Of a DNA stretch of 64,000 bases, positions 1-12,744 are shown in pieces; positions within the stretch are counted from its first letter, which is position 1, and every line of letters begins with the position of its first letter. A program made the translations under genes and the position numbers. The notes beneath the pieces were generated by a model that was given only the letters and a program-made list of their open reading frames with translations, searched no databases and was not told where the DNA came from. The stretch comes from Phyllostachys edulis (Eukaryota; Streptophyta; Magnoliopsida; Poales; Poaceae), in contig CM070562.1 in assembly GCA_036346405.1 (NCBI GenBank), positions 66,678,195 through 66,742,194 on the forward strand, written 5' to 3'.

Positions 1-2714
1 GCAAAGACCACCCTCCTAATCTAGAGTATCCTTTTTGATCAGGACCTCCCTTGAGTGTTTTGGACCTCATGTCCAGGACCTCCCTTTGAGTGTTTTGGAC
101 CTCTTGTCCAGGACCTCCCTTGAGTGTTTTGGACCTTCTGTCCAGGAACTCCCTGTGGTCTTTTGCGGAGACAGCCCTTGCGGTGGGGCCACCTCTTTGA
201 CCAGTCATGCACCCTTTTGACTGGCCCCACATGCCAGCCTCACTCAACCTTGTTATTATTGCTCTTGCCTCAGAACTCTGTGCGCATTTAATAGGTGTCG
301 GGTCACATTAAATGCAAATCACATCCGAGGTACCTTATTTTAATTCTTTTAGGGCAAGCCCCGCCTAGTCAGCCTGATTGCCAACACGCCATTGAGCCTC
401 CTCATGGTGCACTCTACCAACTCGGCTATATATAGCCCGGGCGCTTTCATTTGCCACCTTTGGTTCATTTCTTGTTTCCTTGCCTCCTTCTTTGGTTCTC
501 TCTGGCGCAAGACCTCCCTCGAGCTCGTTGAGGTGTCTTTGAGCCTCTTGGTTTTCCTTTCTTGCCGAGTTAGTTTGAGTTCCTTTTGGGTCTTTTGAAG
601 TTCTTTGGCCTAGTGTGGTTTTGCTCATTTGGTTTTTGCGAACGTGTAGATCACGAGTTCGAGGAGTTCTTGGATCCAGCTCTTCCAGCCGAAGGTTCTC
701 CACTACTTGACCAAGGCAAGCCACAGACCTCCTGTTGATCATATTGATCCTAGCTTTACAAATGTATTTTGGTTTTACATTATCATGCATGGCTATCTTT
801 ATAAGAAAATGTTTGGGCTGTAGTTACTTTCCTACTTGATTTATGCCTCCTTCACAACTTGCTTAGGTCATGTTGTCACGTACACCTTGTAAGCCTTAGG
901 TTGGGTATTTAGTTGGTATTCCTTGTTATTTGCCAACATGGGGCCGTAGGTTATGTATTGCTTCGCTCTAGAAATCGTGGGGCTGTGAATCATGTTTCAT
1001 TCATAATAATCTTGACTAATGAGCTATGGAACCTGTGGTCGGTGCCACTGTTAAGCAGCTATGGCAGGATGCCTAAGTTGTGTTGACTATGGTGTGAGGC
1101 CACTTTGTTAAAATCACAGCCAAGACTGGTGGTCTTTTGGCAAGGGTAATTACAAAAGGTTTTGCTGAGGCAAGAAGGCAGGGAGTGAGTAGTGGTGCTA
1201 TGCACATCCGGGTTTGTGGAAGTCTTGCCTTAGCACAATTAAGGACTTAACTTTATGCTTACGTTGAATCGAGCCAATCAGTGCAACCATAAGATCACTT
1301 TATGGGGGTGGTCTGGGCTGAATAATTAGCAATGAGATGGCTTGGGGCTATTGTGGTTGAGCGTGTGATTCGTTGGCGCAAGAGGGGGCACCCCATAACC
1401 CTGCGGACTTCTAGATCAAGGGGGGGGGAATTGCGAAACCTTAGCGGGCAACTCCGAGCCAGTTCAAAGCTTTGTAAAGGCCTTGCCGCGCTCTCTAGAC
1501 TGCTCACCTTCGGAAGTGATCAAGGGTGACCGGAACCCGTCCCGCTAGAGAGATCGTGGATTGTGGGTAAAGTTGTACACCTCTGCAGAGTGTAAAGATC
1601 TATTCGAATAGCCAAGTCCTTGGTCATGGACATGCTCAGTGAAAATGGTGCAAGGGGTAGTTGTTTCAAAAGTTTGTGCCACTGGACACTTCAGCGAGAT
1701 GCCTTGGCTTTGCCTCGAAGAGACCTTGGCCGGCTCTAGAGGGGTCAGGGTTGGCTCGGGTAGTGGTCCAGGGGCTGGTTCGGACCTCTAGAGTGGGTGC
1801 TCTGGAGTGATTTTTGGGTGAGGACCTGGTCACGGGTGTGACCAGACCTCCCCTGTTTTTGTTGTGGATGTGAGTGGGTGCTCACTCCACTTTTTCAAGC
1901 ATCAAATGTATTATGTTCTAGTGTTTTAACTTGCTGCTTTTCAATCTACTAATGCTATTGCTGTCAAAACCTGGCTTTGCGCAAACTAACCATACAACTC
2001 TCATTTGGTAAGCCCTTGCATGAATATTGTTGCATGAATGCTCCCTGTGACTTGCTGAGTACATTCAAAGTACTCATGGCTTTAAGCCCTGTGTCAAAGC
2101 AGATTACGAAGATGATCAAGTGCGAGGCGGTCTGCACCTCTTTGAGGAGGAGTTCTTCGACGATCCCGCTGCCTAGGACGTCCTCCACCCGACAGCCTGT
2201 GGGGCTTGTTGGATGGCTTCCGCGTGCTTTTGGTGTTGGAGCTTTAGAGCTCTTTGTTGCCAGTTGTAAGTCCTTGTTGGTTTTGTAAGCCCTCAGTGGC
2301 AGACCTCTTGTTAGCAAGCTTGACTATAAGGTCATGTCTTATATTAAGTTTGATTTGTCTGCTTCATTTTTGTTTGACCTCGTGGTTGTGGTATTAGCTT
2401 GTGTTCTTGTGTGAGCTAGCTTCTGTTGTCCTGGGACTAGCTCGAATGCACAGGGGCAAGACCTCCAGGAGGTCCTACGGGACTTAGCCTGGGAGGTCCT
2501 GTCGGACCTCTCTAGTGATATACCAGAAGGTGCTACTGAGGTCAGTTGCGGGCCAAGACCTCCAGGAGGACTTGAAGACCTCCTGGGAGGTCCTGGTAGA
2601 CCTCCTCGGGAATGCACCAAGCGGTGCTACCACTCATCTATGTGGTGGCACCGCAGCGCAAAAAAAAAGGTCCTCCCGGACCTCTTGCGGTATATCACAG
2701 GGTGGGTCGTCACA
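1..2714 (+). mobile_element. LTR-B, 3' part (Ty3/Gypsy-type large LTR), cut by window start
   Basis: This stretch aligns by eye with the 3' two thirds of the complete solo LTR at 48709-53480. Shared landmarks are the repeated GGACCTCCCTT units at the left, the AGAGGGGGC...CCTGCGGA block near 1380, the GACCTCCAGGAGGTC-type palindromes near 2460-2600, and the terminal GGGTCGTCACA at 2704-2714. Its 5' end lies outside the window. LTR-A sequence continues at 2715, so LTR-B sits inside LTR-A; the expected target duplication would be AGAAC (2715-2719), with the other copy out of view. No gag or pol is present. The open frames inside are unsupported. Confidence 0.75.
41..150 (+). repeat. Tandem 34-35 bp repeat, three copies
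   Basis: The unit GGACCTCCCTTGAGTGTTTT followed by GGACCTC.TGTCCA recurs with starts near 51, 86 and 120. It belongs to LTR-B; a related 38-bp duplication occurs at about 50900-50980 in the other LTR-B copy. Confidence 0.7.
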
Positions 2715-5478
2715 AGAACGCTTTTCGTCTCCATCTCCGGCGCGGTCAGCCCCTGTCGAATTACCTTCTTGCACACCATCTCTTAGCGTCACTGGTACTG
2801 GCTATACCTTCATTTCTGTTTTTTTCTCCCTCAGGGCGCTCCCTCCTCGGTGCCACCATTGTCGCCGTCGCGGACCTTCGTCGACCGCCCATCTCCGGCG
2901 AGCTCATCCCCTCCGGGTCATCTAGGTGAGCTCCTCTTACCTTATGGGTGCTCGTGCGTGCTCAAACTAGCTGCGGGCGCCATCGCTTCGTGTTTTTGTC
3001 TGTGGCCGTAGCTCGCCGCCGCCACTCTCCGGTGCGCTGCCGCTACGGTCCACCACGAAACCTGCCACCGGCACCAGTAGATGCGCTAGAGTGTGAGGTT
3101 TCCATTTTTGGCCTTGGACCTCGTCGCCATGTCACAGAAGCGCCGCGAAGCCGCCATTAACGCCATGCGCATGTGCCGTCGTCGTTGTCGGACGAGCCGA
3201 CAACCACTGTAGCTCTGGGATTAGAGCGAATCCCAGTCATTTATGGGCTAATGATTGCTTAGGGTGTTTAATGGCTGCCTTAAGGTGTGGTTGTGTGGCT
3301 TGCATGTGGGCCCGAGGCCACTTAGAGCATAGTAATCATCGCCGGGTCCATGGGCCTGTGAACCGACCGTGGACCAAGAGTCCGCGCACTGTTTTCGTAA
3401 GCCGTGTGTATGACGTTTGGGCCCCACCTGTCAGTAGCAATTTAAATCGGAAATAAAAATGGAAAACGTCACTGTTTAGTAGACCCCGCCTATCATAGTC
3501 TGTGGCTAGTTCTAGGCCGGTAAGAAAAGTCTTTAATGCATGTTTAATTTCCGAAATGAATTATTTATGAACTGAATATTGGTTAAACTTCAAAATTGCA
3601 TAAGTAATTCATTCTAGCTCCAAAATTGATGATTCAAATTTTGTTAGTTTCCATTTTAAATTTACTTTAATATAAAAATGGTTTGAACCATGTTACTGTT
3701 ACATAAAATACTTTTGGCAAAATTACTTTAGGTTTAGTATTATTGTTGCACAAAAAATTGCTTTAACTTCAAAAATGCATAAGTATTTCTCTGTAACTCC
3801 AAAAAGAGTAAACTCAATTTTGTTAGAATCCTCTGTTAGTTTAGTTTATTTTACAATAGGTTGTGAGTATGATGCTGTTACTGAAAATCCTATTTTGCAT
3901 GTAACTTGTGTACTACTTTCATAACTTTGGAAAATCATAGAAAATTCATCTTAGCTCCAAATGAGGTGAATCAAATTCCATTATTCATCTCATGTGGTGC
4001 TCTTCATACCATAAAAATTTCAAGTGCACCACTATTCTGGAAATTTTCACCAAAATAATTAATTAGGATGAACAGTAACCGATTGCATTTTAATTGGATT
4101 TTCCAGAAAACTGACTTTCAAACTGTCATAACTTTTGCATAGAACATCCAAATAAATTGATTCTTATTGATAAATTCATATAAAATCATGCTCTACCTTC
4201 TTTGAATTTTTCATAATTTTTGGATGACTTTGAATTTTTGGGTCTTTTCGGTATTATTCGTTCTTATTGTGCTTTTGAATTCTTTCGGTAGGTTCCGACG
4301 ATCCTATTGTTTACGAGAGTGCTCCTCTGCAGCAAGAGGGTAATCCACAGCAAGGCAAGCAGTTTGATCATAAATGTCCCATTATTTTCAAGTCTAATAC
4401 TTTGTTTACAAATTGTATGTATGCATGCTTTTGTGTCAAAGTAATTTTCCCGATTAGAGGTAGCTATTCCTATTGCATGGTTGCCCTTAAAATTGTTATC
4501 CCCTGCCACAAAACATAAGTTATTAATATCGCTGGTAAATTAGAGCCCGGTAATTTAATTATGCTCTTTTATTGTCTTTACGGTGTCATGCTTAGAAATG
4601 CTTAGCTACTGGTAGAATTGGACGGTTATCGACTTAGTCGATAACCTTGATCACACAAATCATGTTATTACTCGTTGATCAGCACCTTGTGCTAAATTGC
4701 TTTGAAAACTAAAAGTGCAAATGAAATGATTTAGACTTGGGCAAGTGGTTGGATGGTGGGATATTGGGTGCATGAATATCTTGCCCAGGTCAACAAGGAC
4801 CGAACATCTTGTTTCACCAAAACCAAGAATAATTGCGTGCTAACCACGCGAGAGGGATATGGGACCTCTCTTGACTAAGTACCTTGGGCGGTGTTAATTA
4901 TGAGCTGGTTGGTGGTTGAAAAAGGAAATGTTTGTGATATGAGGGGAACATTAGCAAATCGGCTTGAGCTGGCTAATGTGTCTTTCTCTTTGTTGGGTTG
5001 CGGCTCTTAATTAGCATCATTCATGGGAATTGTCTCGTAGGACTTAGCCGTGCTGGCATATCAAAGGAAGTGTGCTAATCTAGTGGCGAAAAGGTGGTCT
5101 GGCGTGTGGGTACATTGGTACACCCCTGCAGGGTATAAACTATTCGAATAGCCTCGTCCTAGGTTATGGACACGCTTGGGATTGGATTTGCAGGAGTTAG
5201 ACTCAACATTTTGGAATTCTTAATTAAAACTTGATGTGGGTGGTATGAACGGGGAGTTCATGCTATTGTTGTGGTGGTTATTGGGTTAGTCACTTCCAGG
5301 ATGTTTTGTTATTATTGTTACTTTTATATCGCTGTTTTTGTCAAATAAAACCAGATTGTAAAATTACTTTCAATCTATTACATTATTGCAAATGAAAACT
5401 TGCTTTATACTGAAAAAGAGTCTAGAGCCTCCTCCACTTAAATAAGCTTGCATGTAGCTATTTATTTAGGCCTGTTAC

Positions 5479-7295
5479 TGTGGATATCATGGGGATATGC
5501 CCATGATCTCAGGATGATGAAACAATTGGCAATGTTGCTTTTGGTTTGAAGTTTCAAGCATTTTCGGCAAAGTTTCTGGGCTGTCAGGTCATTGGCGGTC
5601 GACCGCATTTTGGTGGTCGACCGCCAAGCCTTAAGTGAAATTCTGATTTAGTCGATGGCGGTCGACCGCTAATCCGCGATCGACCGCCTTGTCTTCAAGC
5701 TGCTTTTCGGTTCACCCAAGGAGGTCGACCGCCGTAACGGCGGTCAATCGATTTTTATGCTGAATGGTGATATTTGTTATGGTTTGATTTTGGGATAGGT
5801 CATATCCTTGTTTGATAATGCATATGTGTTGCATATTGCATGTTTTGGCTAACGTGGGTCAAGTTGTGAAGAACTTGTTCCGGATTCGTGTTGCTTGTCT
5901 ATTGTCGTCGGTGGCTTGGAGGTCAACGACGGTCAACGGTGAGGAGGATCGGGACTAAGCTTGGAGAGCCGAGGTCCGAACGATCATGGATGCCGGGAGG
6001 TCGAGTGACTCAAGCATGGTGTAGAATGGATGAAGATGACCGAATCAGGCTTCGATGCGATCGTTGGTTGGATCAAGCGGCGCTGCAGTGTGTTAAGGTG
6101 GTCGGTGGGAACCGGATGGGAGAGACTTGCCGACACGATGAGAGCCGCTGGATCAACCTACACGGTGAAGCATGGATATGTTGCCAAGACAGTTTGGACT
6201 CGGTCTTGGAAAAGATCGAGAAGGGTATTTTGGTAATTTCACCAAATACGCTTTGGTGACCTAATGCCAACTCATGGCGCAAGACGGGCCAAGAAGTGGA
6301 TTAGGTCAAAAGAAATGAAGACGGTGCTTTGAGATGCGTGCAGTGTGACCCGCTTGTATTGGGCCTTAACGGAGCCCATTAGGGTTAAGTCTTCTAGAAG
6401 CTCTAGGCCTCATATAAATAGGAGGGGTGTCTTTGTTAGGCGACCACCTCAAGCACTTCATTGTAAACCCTAGTTTGTCTTAGGGCTTAGGAGAAAGAGA
6501 AGAGGCTTAGGGTTCTAGGGAGATGTGTTGAGTTGTGTGCTCATGGATTGAGTTTTGCCCTCCTTGATGGAGTGGTCAGAATCAAAGAACCAATCATGAA
6601 TCAATCCATGGATGATTGTTCAAAGATGAGTCTTCTTGTGCTTTCCCTTCTCTTTTGATGATTTTGAGTGCTTCCTTGATCCTGTAGTTTTTGGTTGGTT
6701 TCTTTCCCTCTTTTACCTTGCTGTGATGTGTGGGAATACATCTAGGATCATCTAGATCATCAATCTCCCACGAGCAAGATTTGGATCAAGTTTTTCGTTT
6801 TTGCCCGGTTTTGAACCCTCCTTCGGTAAAACAGAAAAAGGTCGAAACTTTGGCATGGATCTACTCAATCTATTCTTGGAATAGGTTCCTAATATCCTTA
6901 GGAAGGTGTGTTCCAAATTTGGTCAAGTTTGGCCGTGTAGATCAAAAGTTAGACCGATTTTCGTTTCGGTTTTTCAGGCTGACTGTGCTGATTTTGCTGT
7001 TCATCGTCAGGGGCGGTCTGACTGCCAATATCAGTGGTATGACCGCTAGGCAAAACATTCGACCCGCCAATATCAGAGGTCAGACTGCCCAACTCTCTAA
7101 GATTTGAGATTTTGGTAATTTTGGGTGTTTTGCGTCGGGGTTTTAATTGGATTCAATACAAGTCTTCCACTGTGCTTGTACTTTGATCTTCATAGCTTCC
7201 ATAGCTATTGGAGTGAATTAGTATTGAATTCAATTAGGGTGAAAAAGTGAGGTGCTCCTATTCACCACCCCTCTAGTCGCCTTTCCGGTCCTACA
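5479..7295 (+). mobile_element. Solo LTR of Sirevirus (Copia/Maximus) type, TSD GTTAC
   Basis: The segment starts TGTGGATATC and ends GGTCCTACA. It is flanked on both sides by GTTAC (5474-5478 and 7296-7300), and the flanking LTR-A sequence reads continuously when it is removed. The 3' end has the Sirevirus-like signature of a short G/A-rich stretch, TTCACCACCCCTCTAGTCGCC, then CGGTCCTACA. A TATA box (TATAAATAG, about 6413-6421) lies mid-LTR, as expected for a U3 promoter. No gag or pol is present, so it is a solo LTR formed by LTR-LTR recombination. Open frames inside (for example 5888-6259 and 6730-7107) match no known protein and are treated as non-coding. Confidence 0.85.
5594..5750 (+). 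repeat. Cluster of GCGGTCGACCGC palindromes
   Basis: The 12-bp perfect palindrome at 5595-5606 recurs, exact or with 1-2 changes, about five more times to 5750 (GGTGGTCGACCGCC, GGCGGTCGACCGCT, GCGATCGACCGCC, GAGGTCGACCGCC, GGCGGTCAATCG). It lies in the 5' part of the Sirevirus-type solo LTR. Sireviruses are known to carry conserved palindromic motifs in regulatory regions; equivalence with those is inferred. Confidence 0.75.
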
Positions 7296-7770
7296 GTTAC
7301 TCTACACGTAAGTCTTGCGAGTACATTTTTGTACTCATTTGCTATGCTTTAATGTAATTGTTGCAGAGGAAGAAGTGGAACCCCAAGGGTTGCACTTTTG
7401 TGAGATGTGCGGTGGCTTCGACGACTAGGTTGGTGGCCCGGTTAGTTGCCTTGTGGGTTCAAGGCACACTACTTGGCTTTTGTTTATCGCCATCTTATGG
7501 CACCTTGCTTCCGCTGTTATTTTTGACTCTTTAGTTGCAATTTGGCCGGTCGGCCCCTTTTGTAATAACTCTATATTGTATGTCTTTTGAATTGCTTAGT
7601 TGTACTTTGATTCTATGTGTTGAATGGAATTGATGTATAATTTTTGTATGGGGTATATGTACTGCACTTCTGGGAAGTACATATACGCCGAGAGTCGTGA
7701 TATTTGATTTGTAATACTTGAATCATCTTAATGGTTAAGTATTACAAGTTAAATACCCCGGGTTCTCACA

Positions 7771-10700
7771 GGTAACAAGCCTATACATAGCTACATGCAA
7801 GCTTAATCAAAGGAGAAGGCTAGGGTTCATTTTCAGCATAAAGCAAGTTTCATTAGCAATAATGTAATATATTTAAAGCAGTTTACAATCTATTTTTATT
7901 TGACAAAAACAACGAGACAACAAGTAACAACAAAATAAAAACATCCTGGAAGTGGCTAACCCAATAGCCACCACAACATAGCACGAATTACCCATTCGTA
8001 CCACCCATATCAAGTTTTAAGGTAAAGGTTATAGTCTAACTCTTGAAAGACCTCCCCAAGCGTGTCCATAACCTAGGACGAGGCTATTCGAATATATTTA
8101 ACCCTGCAGGGGTGTACCAATGTACCCACACGTCAAACCGCCTTTTCGCCAAGCTATTTAGCACACTTCCTTTGGTATGTCGACACAGCTAAGTCCTACG
8201 AGACGCTTCCAATGGAATGTGCTAATTAAGAGTCGCACGTATGGGGGTTAACCCTTAGTGAACCACCGTTACGGGCTCCCACTAAGGACCCACACGTTGA
8301 GTCGTACGCACCGGCCCAGCCGAAGCAACTGCGGGTGCTCCTGGGTATGGAGAACCTAGAAAGGAACCCATCCCTCTCATCCCATAACGAACATTTTTCT
8401 CCTATAACTACCACCAGCGACTCATCAATTAACACATCCCAAAGTACTAAGTCAAGAGGGGTTCCCAATACCCTCGTGTGGTTAGCACGTAAAAATGCTT
8501 GGTTTAGTGTAACAAGATGTTTGGTCCTTGTTGACTTAGGCACCATTCCAGTCACACAAAAAGATCACACCATCAACCATTGTGCTCAAGTCGATAACAT
8601 TTTATTTTCAGTTTTGACTTTACAAATTAACAAAGCACAAAGTGCTGGACATAATGTAATAATAGATTTGTGTGATCAAGGTCATCGACTAAGTCGATAA
8701 CCGCCCAATTCTACCGGTAGCTAAGCATGACACCAAAAAGACAATAAAAGAGCATAATTCAACCACCGGGCTCTAATTCACCGGCGAGATTAATAACTTA
8801 AGGTTAGTGGTAGGGGATGAACAATTTAAGGAAACCATGCATTAGGATTAGCTACCTCTAATCGGAAAAATTAACTTTGGCACAAAAGCATGCATACATA
8901 CAATTTGTAAACAAGATATTAGACTTTAAAAGTAATGGGATCAATATGATCAAATGGAAACAACTGCTTGCCTTGCTGGTAGCTTTCTTGCTGCATAGGA
9001 TCGCTTTCGTAATCAACGAACTCGTCGGAACCTAACGAAAGAAACGAAAAGAACCGATAAGAACAAAGAACTCCGAAAAGACTCAAAAACCAAATTCAAC
9101 CAAAAGCCATGAAACTTACATAGCAAGAAGAGCATGATTTTTAAGGAATTTAGCAACAAGAACCAATTGATTTGGATGCTCAATGCTAAAGTTATGGCCA
9201 AAACAAAATCAGTCGGTTGGAAAAATGCTAAAAATTCATTTCGGTTACTATTCATCCGAAATTAAATTTTTGGCACAAATTTCCAGAGAGGTGGTGCACC
9301 TGACATTTTTATGGTAAACAGAGCACCACATGAGATGAACAACACAACTTGATTCACCTCATTTGGAGCTAGGATGCATTTTCTATGATTTTTCAAAGAC
9401 ATGAAAAAGTGCACAAAAAAACCACCACAGAAACTTTAGAGGCCGCAGCATGCCTAAAACCTATTCTACAAATGAGCACACTAACATAGGAAACCAACAA
9501 ACTTGATTTCACTCAAAAAGGAGCTACAGAGAAATACTTATGCATTTTTCAAGTTAAATGAATTTTTAATGCAACAATAAAGCCTAAACCAAAAATAAAT
9601 CTACTAACAACTTTTTCTGGAACCAAACTAAGCCTCCAACCATTTTTATATTAAATCTTAGTTAAAACCAGAACTAACAAAATTTGAATCAACCGAAAAG
9701 GAGTTAAAATGAATTAGTTATGCAATTTTGAAGTTTAACACAATTAACAGATTACAAATAAAAGACTCTTGGGTTTTCTTTAAACTAATTCAAAGTGGAA
9801 AAGCTTGGGCCATTGAGATTGAATCTAACGGCCTAAGCGCACTGGCCGATTCGGACGCGCGCACAATGCAAACAATCACAGCGGTTGGATTAGATCAACG
9901 GTCCACAATGCACGAGACGTTCGGACGGTCCGAAAATTTCAGCCAATCTGGAGCGTTGATCTAAAGATGGACGGCTCAGAGCAAAGTGACATTCGAACGG
10001 TCCGAACGTTCACGCAATCTGAGCCACAGATCAAGAAATGGACGGTTCACAGAGACTTGGGAGATCCGGAGGTCCGAACGTTCCCACAGATCTAGACCAT
10101 AGATCTCAAATGGACGGTCGAGAGAAATTCTCAGCGCTGCGCACTCAACATGGGGGTTTAAGTGCGTGGGGCCCACATGTAAGCGATACTTGATGCCATT
10201 TCAGATAGCCATTAACTATTAAACCAATCATTAGTTAATTAATGACGCAATCTTAGTCCTAATGACAACGCTACAGTGTTTACCCCGTCCGACAACAAGC
10301 CGGAGTGCGATGCAAAGCTCACCGCCGCCGACTCCGATCATTGCGCGCAAACCAAGTGCACGCACGGGTTCACAAAAGCAATGCGTACACACAAAGGCTA
10401 CTCTCGACGACAGAGCCAGCCTCGAACGGCGGCGAGCTGGAGAAGAGCGGCGGTGCAAGACACGGCCAAAGACGAAAAGCAAAACAGCTCTGCAGTGATT
10501 CAAGGTAGCAAGTGCCACGGCCACTAGAGACTACCAAGAGGCTACCTGAGCATTGGATAGACAAGGAGGTGGCCGAAGGAGCTCCGGCGATGAAGAGCAG
10601 TGCCGGCACTGAGGAAGATAACGAGGAGAAAGCGGCCTGAGCAAAACGAAGACAAAAGAATGGTAAGGATAGCTTCATTAAGGCTCAGAGATGGTCCATG

Positions 10701-12744
10701 AGCAAATAATTGAAGAACAGAGACCCTTACCAAGAGGCTACTTGAGCACTGGAGAGACAAGGAGGTGGCCGAAGGAGCTCCGGCGATGAAGAGCAGTGCC
10801 GGCACTGAGGAAGATAACGAGGAGAAAGTGGCCTGAGCAAAACGAAGACAAAAGAATGGTAAGGATAGCTTCATTAAGGCTCAGAGATAGTCCATGAGCA
10901 AATAATTGAAGAACAGAGACCCTTACCAAGAGGCTACCTGAGCACTGGAGAGACAAGGAGGTGGCCGAAGGAGCTCCGGCGATGAAGAGCAGTGCTGGCA
11001 CTGAGGAAGATAACGAGGAGAAAGCGGCCTGAGCAAAACGAAGACAAAGGAATGGTAAGGATAGCTTCATTAAGGCTCAGAGATGGTCCATGAGCAAATA
11101 ATTGAAGAACAGAGACCCTTACCGAAGTTGGGGATGAATGGGTGATCTTCGGCCGCAACGAATCAAAACTCAAATTTGGTGATTCCTGAGAATGCAAACC
11201 AAAATTAAGTTAGGGGAAAAGATTGATGTGATGAGAGGCACAAGGTGACACGAAAGGATTTGAAGAAGAACCCTCGAAGCACTGGTGGTGACGAAGGAGC
11301 TTCACGGCCGTTAATGGCGATTGGGGAATTCTTTGTGGTTGGAGCTCAAACGACAGAGAGGGAGCGAGGTGAAGCTATGGTGGCGAATAAAAGAGGCAGA
11401 GGTGGAGCTTGGGGGCTACTTATAGCCAGAGGGCCAAGGACTAAGCAAGGATGGAGCTCCACGGTGAGCTCGGTCCAAGAGCTGCCATGGGTGAGAGGAA
11501 GCGACGGGGGCAGGTAAGACCAAGACTTTTGGGGGCAAAAACCGACGTGCATTAACTCGCTAAGAGTCGTTGACGCATGAGGGGACAAGGCACTGCCCTC
11601 TCCCACGCCCTGCCATGGCGATCGTGCGCGAGCCAGAGGAAGGGGATGAACAGGAATGGCGAAGGCCCCACAAGTCAGTGAAACAAACCAAAGGTGGCTC
11701 GAGTCAAAACTAACGAATGGGTTGGGTCCAACCAAAAAGGCACGGGCCCAAACACTCCCACGGTCAGATTAGAAATGGACAGCTGAGATTGAGTGTAACG
11801 TTCGGTGGTCCGAACGGCACAAACAATCCTGGCGGTTCGATCAGAGATGAACGGTTGAGATTGCGTTGGCCATTCGGAGGTCCGAACGGCACAAGCAATC
11901 TGGATCGTTCAAACGAAATCCAACGGCTCAAACGCACGCACCACTTTGGAGCGGACCCGAGTGCATTTAAGTGGTTGGATCAAGTCAAGAGGCTCGGTCG
12001 CTTTGCTCAAAAATGACCCAATGCGAAGGGTTGGGCACCGGAAATGTTAGATCAAGATCCAACAGCTAGAAATCGTTGGCGCATTCGGTGGTCCGAACGG
12101 CACAACGAGCGAGGACGGTCCGATGGAGATCCAACGATCCAAAAGGGGTTGCGCGTTCAACAGGGCTTAGGCTGAGCGCGAAAGGGTTGGGTGGAACCAA
12201 GAAAAGGGGTTGGGCTCGAGTCTGACTCGGACCCAAACAGGAACCTTGACTTAGGGTTAGAATTGAAGCTGAAACTTGGAAGAATTTTTAGAGGTAGGAA
12301 ACTAACTCCAAAAATTCTGAAATTTGGACTGGAGGTTCCTAGCTCCAGGATAAACCTTGTATAAAATTTTCAGAGGTTTTTATGCAAAGCATTTTTCTCC
12401 AGAAATTCCTCAATGCTTGTTCTAAGGTTTGACCAAGAGTCAAACTGGTTTGATTGGCCTCTAAAAATTATCAAATAATTTCTAAAAATTATGAAATTTT
12501 TCATAGGAGTCACACAGCATCTCTAGAACCAAGGAAAAATATTTCCAGAGGTTGAACAGAAGATTCTCAACAAGGATTGAAAGAGGGGTCATGACTTTAG
12601 TCAATTGGAGATTTAGGTTTTTGAATTCCACAATTCCTTTACAAGAATTACAGAAAAGTTCAAAAACAACAAGATGCAAGAAAAGTTTTAATTTCTTCTC
12701 ATTTTCTTACATTTGAAACACATACCCAGATTTGGGATGTTACA
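7771..12744 (-). mobile_element. LTR-A, minus-strand copy, missing its last ~0.5 kb
   Basis: Read on the minus strand, it begins TGTAACATCCCAAAT at 12744, close to the LTR-A start at 25166. It ends at 7771 in a stretch equal to the middle-3' part of LTR-A (AAGCTTGCATGTAGCTATGTATAGGCTTG). About 480 bp of 3' LTR sequence is absent because the plus-strand LTR-A (ending at 7770) sits at this point. The 12745 side enters the CACTA second gene, so this LTR was inserted into the CACTA element. It contains a three-copy 196-bp tandem repeat. No pol is seen. Frames such as 8226-8555 and 10231-11200 have no recognisable domain. Confidence 0.8.
10533..11120 (-). repeat. 196-bp tandem repeat, three copies
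   Basis: The string ACCAAGAGGCTAC recurs at 10533, 10729 and 10925, and the degenerate ACCGAAG follows at 11121. This gives an exact 196-bp period. Copies differ at only a few bases, so the expansion is young relative to the LTR carrying it. Each unit yields a similar Ser/Leu-rich open frame, best explained by the repeat and not by coding. Confidence 0.9.

Larger units (their letters stand above)
2715..7770 (+). mobile_element. LTR-A, plus-strand copy, 3' part, interrupted by a Sirevirus solo LTR
   Basis: After removal of 5479-7295, this segment follows the same order as the complete solo LTR-A at 25166-29182. It has a GC-rich block (2715-3460) and an AT-rich block with a repeated CTCCAAAA.T..A motif (3470-4250). 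It then has the GCAAGGCAAGCAGTTTGATC region near 4350, the CCTGCAGGGTATAAACTATTCGAATAG block near 5125, and the GTACATATACGCCGAGAGT end. It terminates in GGGTTCTCACA at 7770. Its 5' end is displaced out of the window by LTR-B. No coding domain is present. LTR size and the TGTAACATCCC family start suggest a Tekay/Del-like Gypsy lineage; that lineage is inferred. Confidence 0.75.

Noticed and set aside
5888..7107. Open frames of 123 and 125 codons
   Set aside because: Both lie wholly inside the Sirevirus-type solo LTR, have no recognisable domain and no supporting context.
10231..11197. Series of similar minus-strand frames of 87-110 codons
   Set aside because: They are repeated readings of the 196-bp tandem array and carry no domain.
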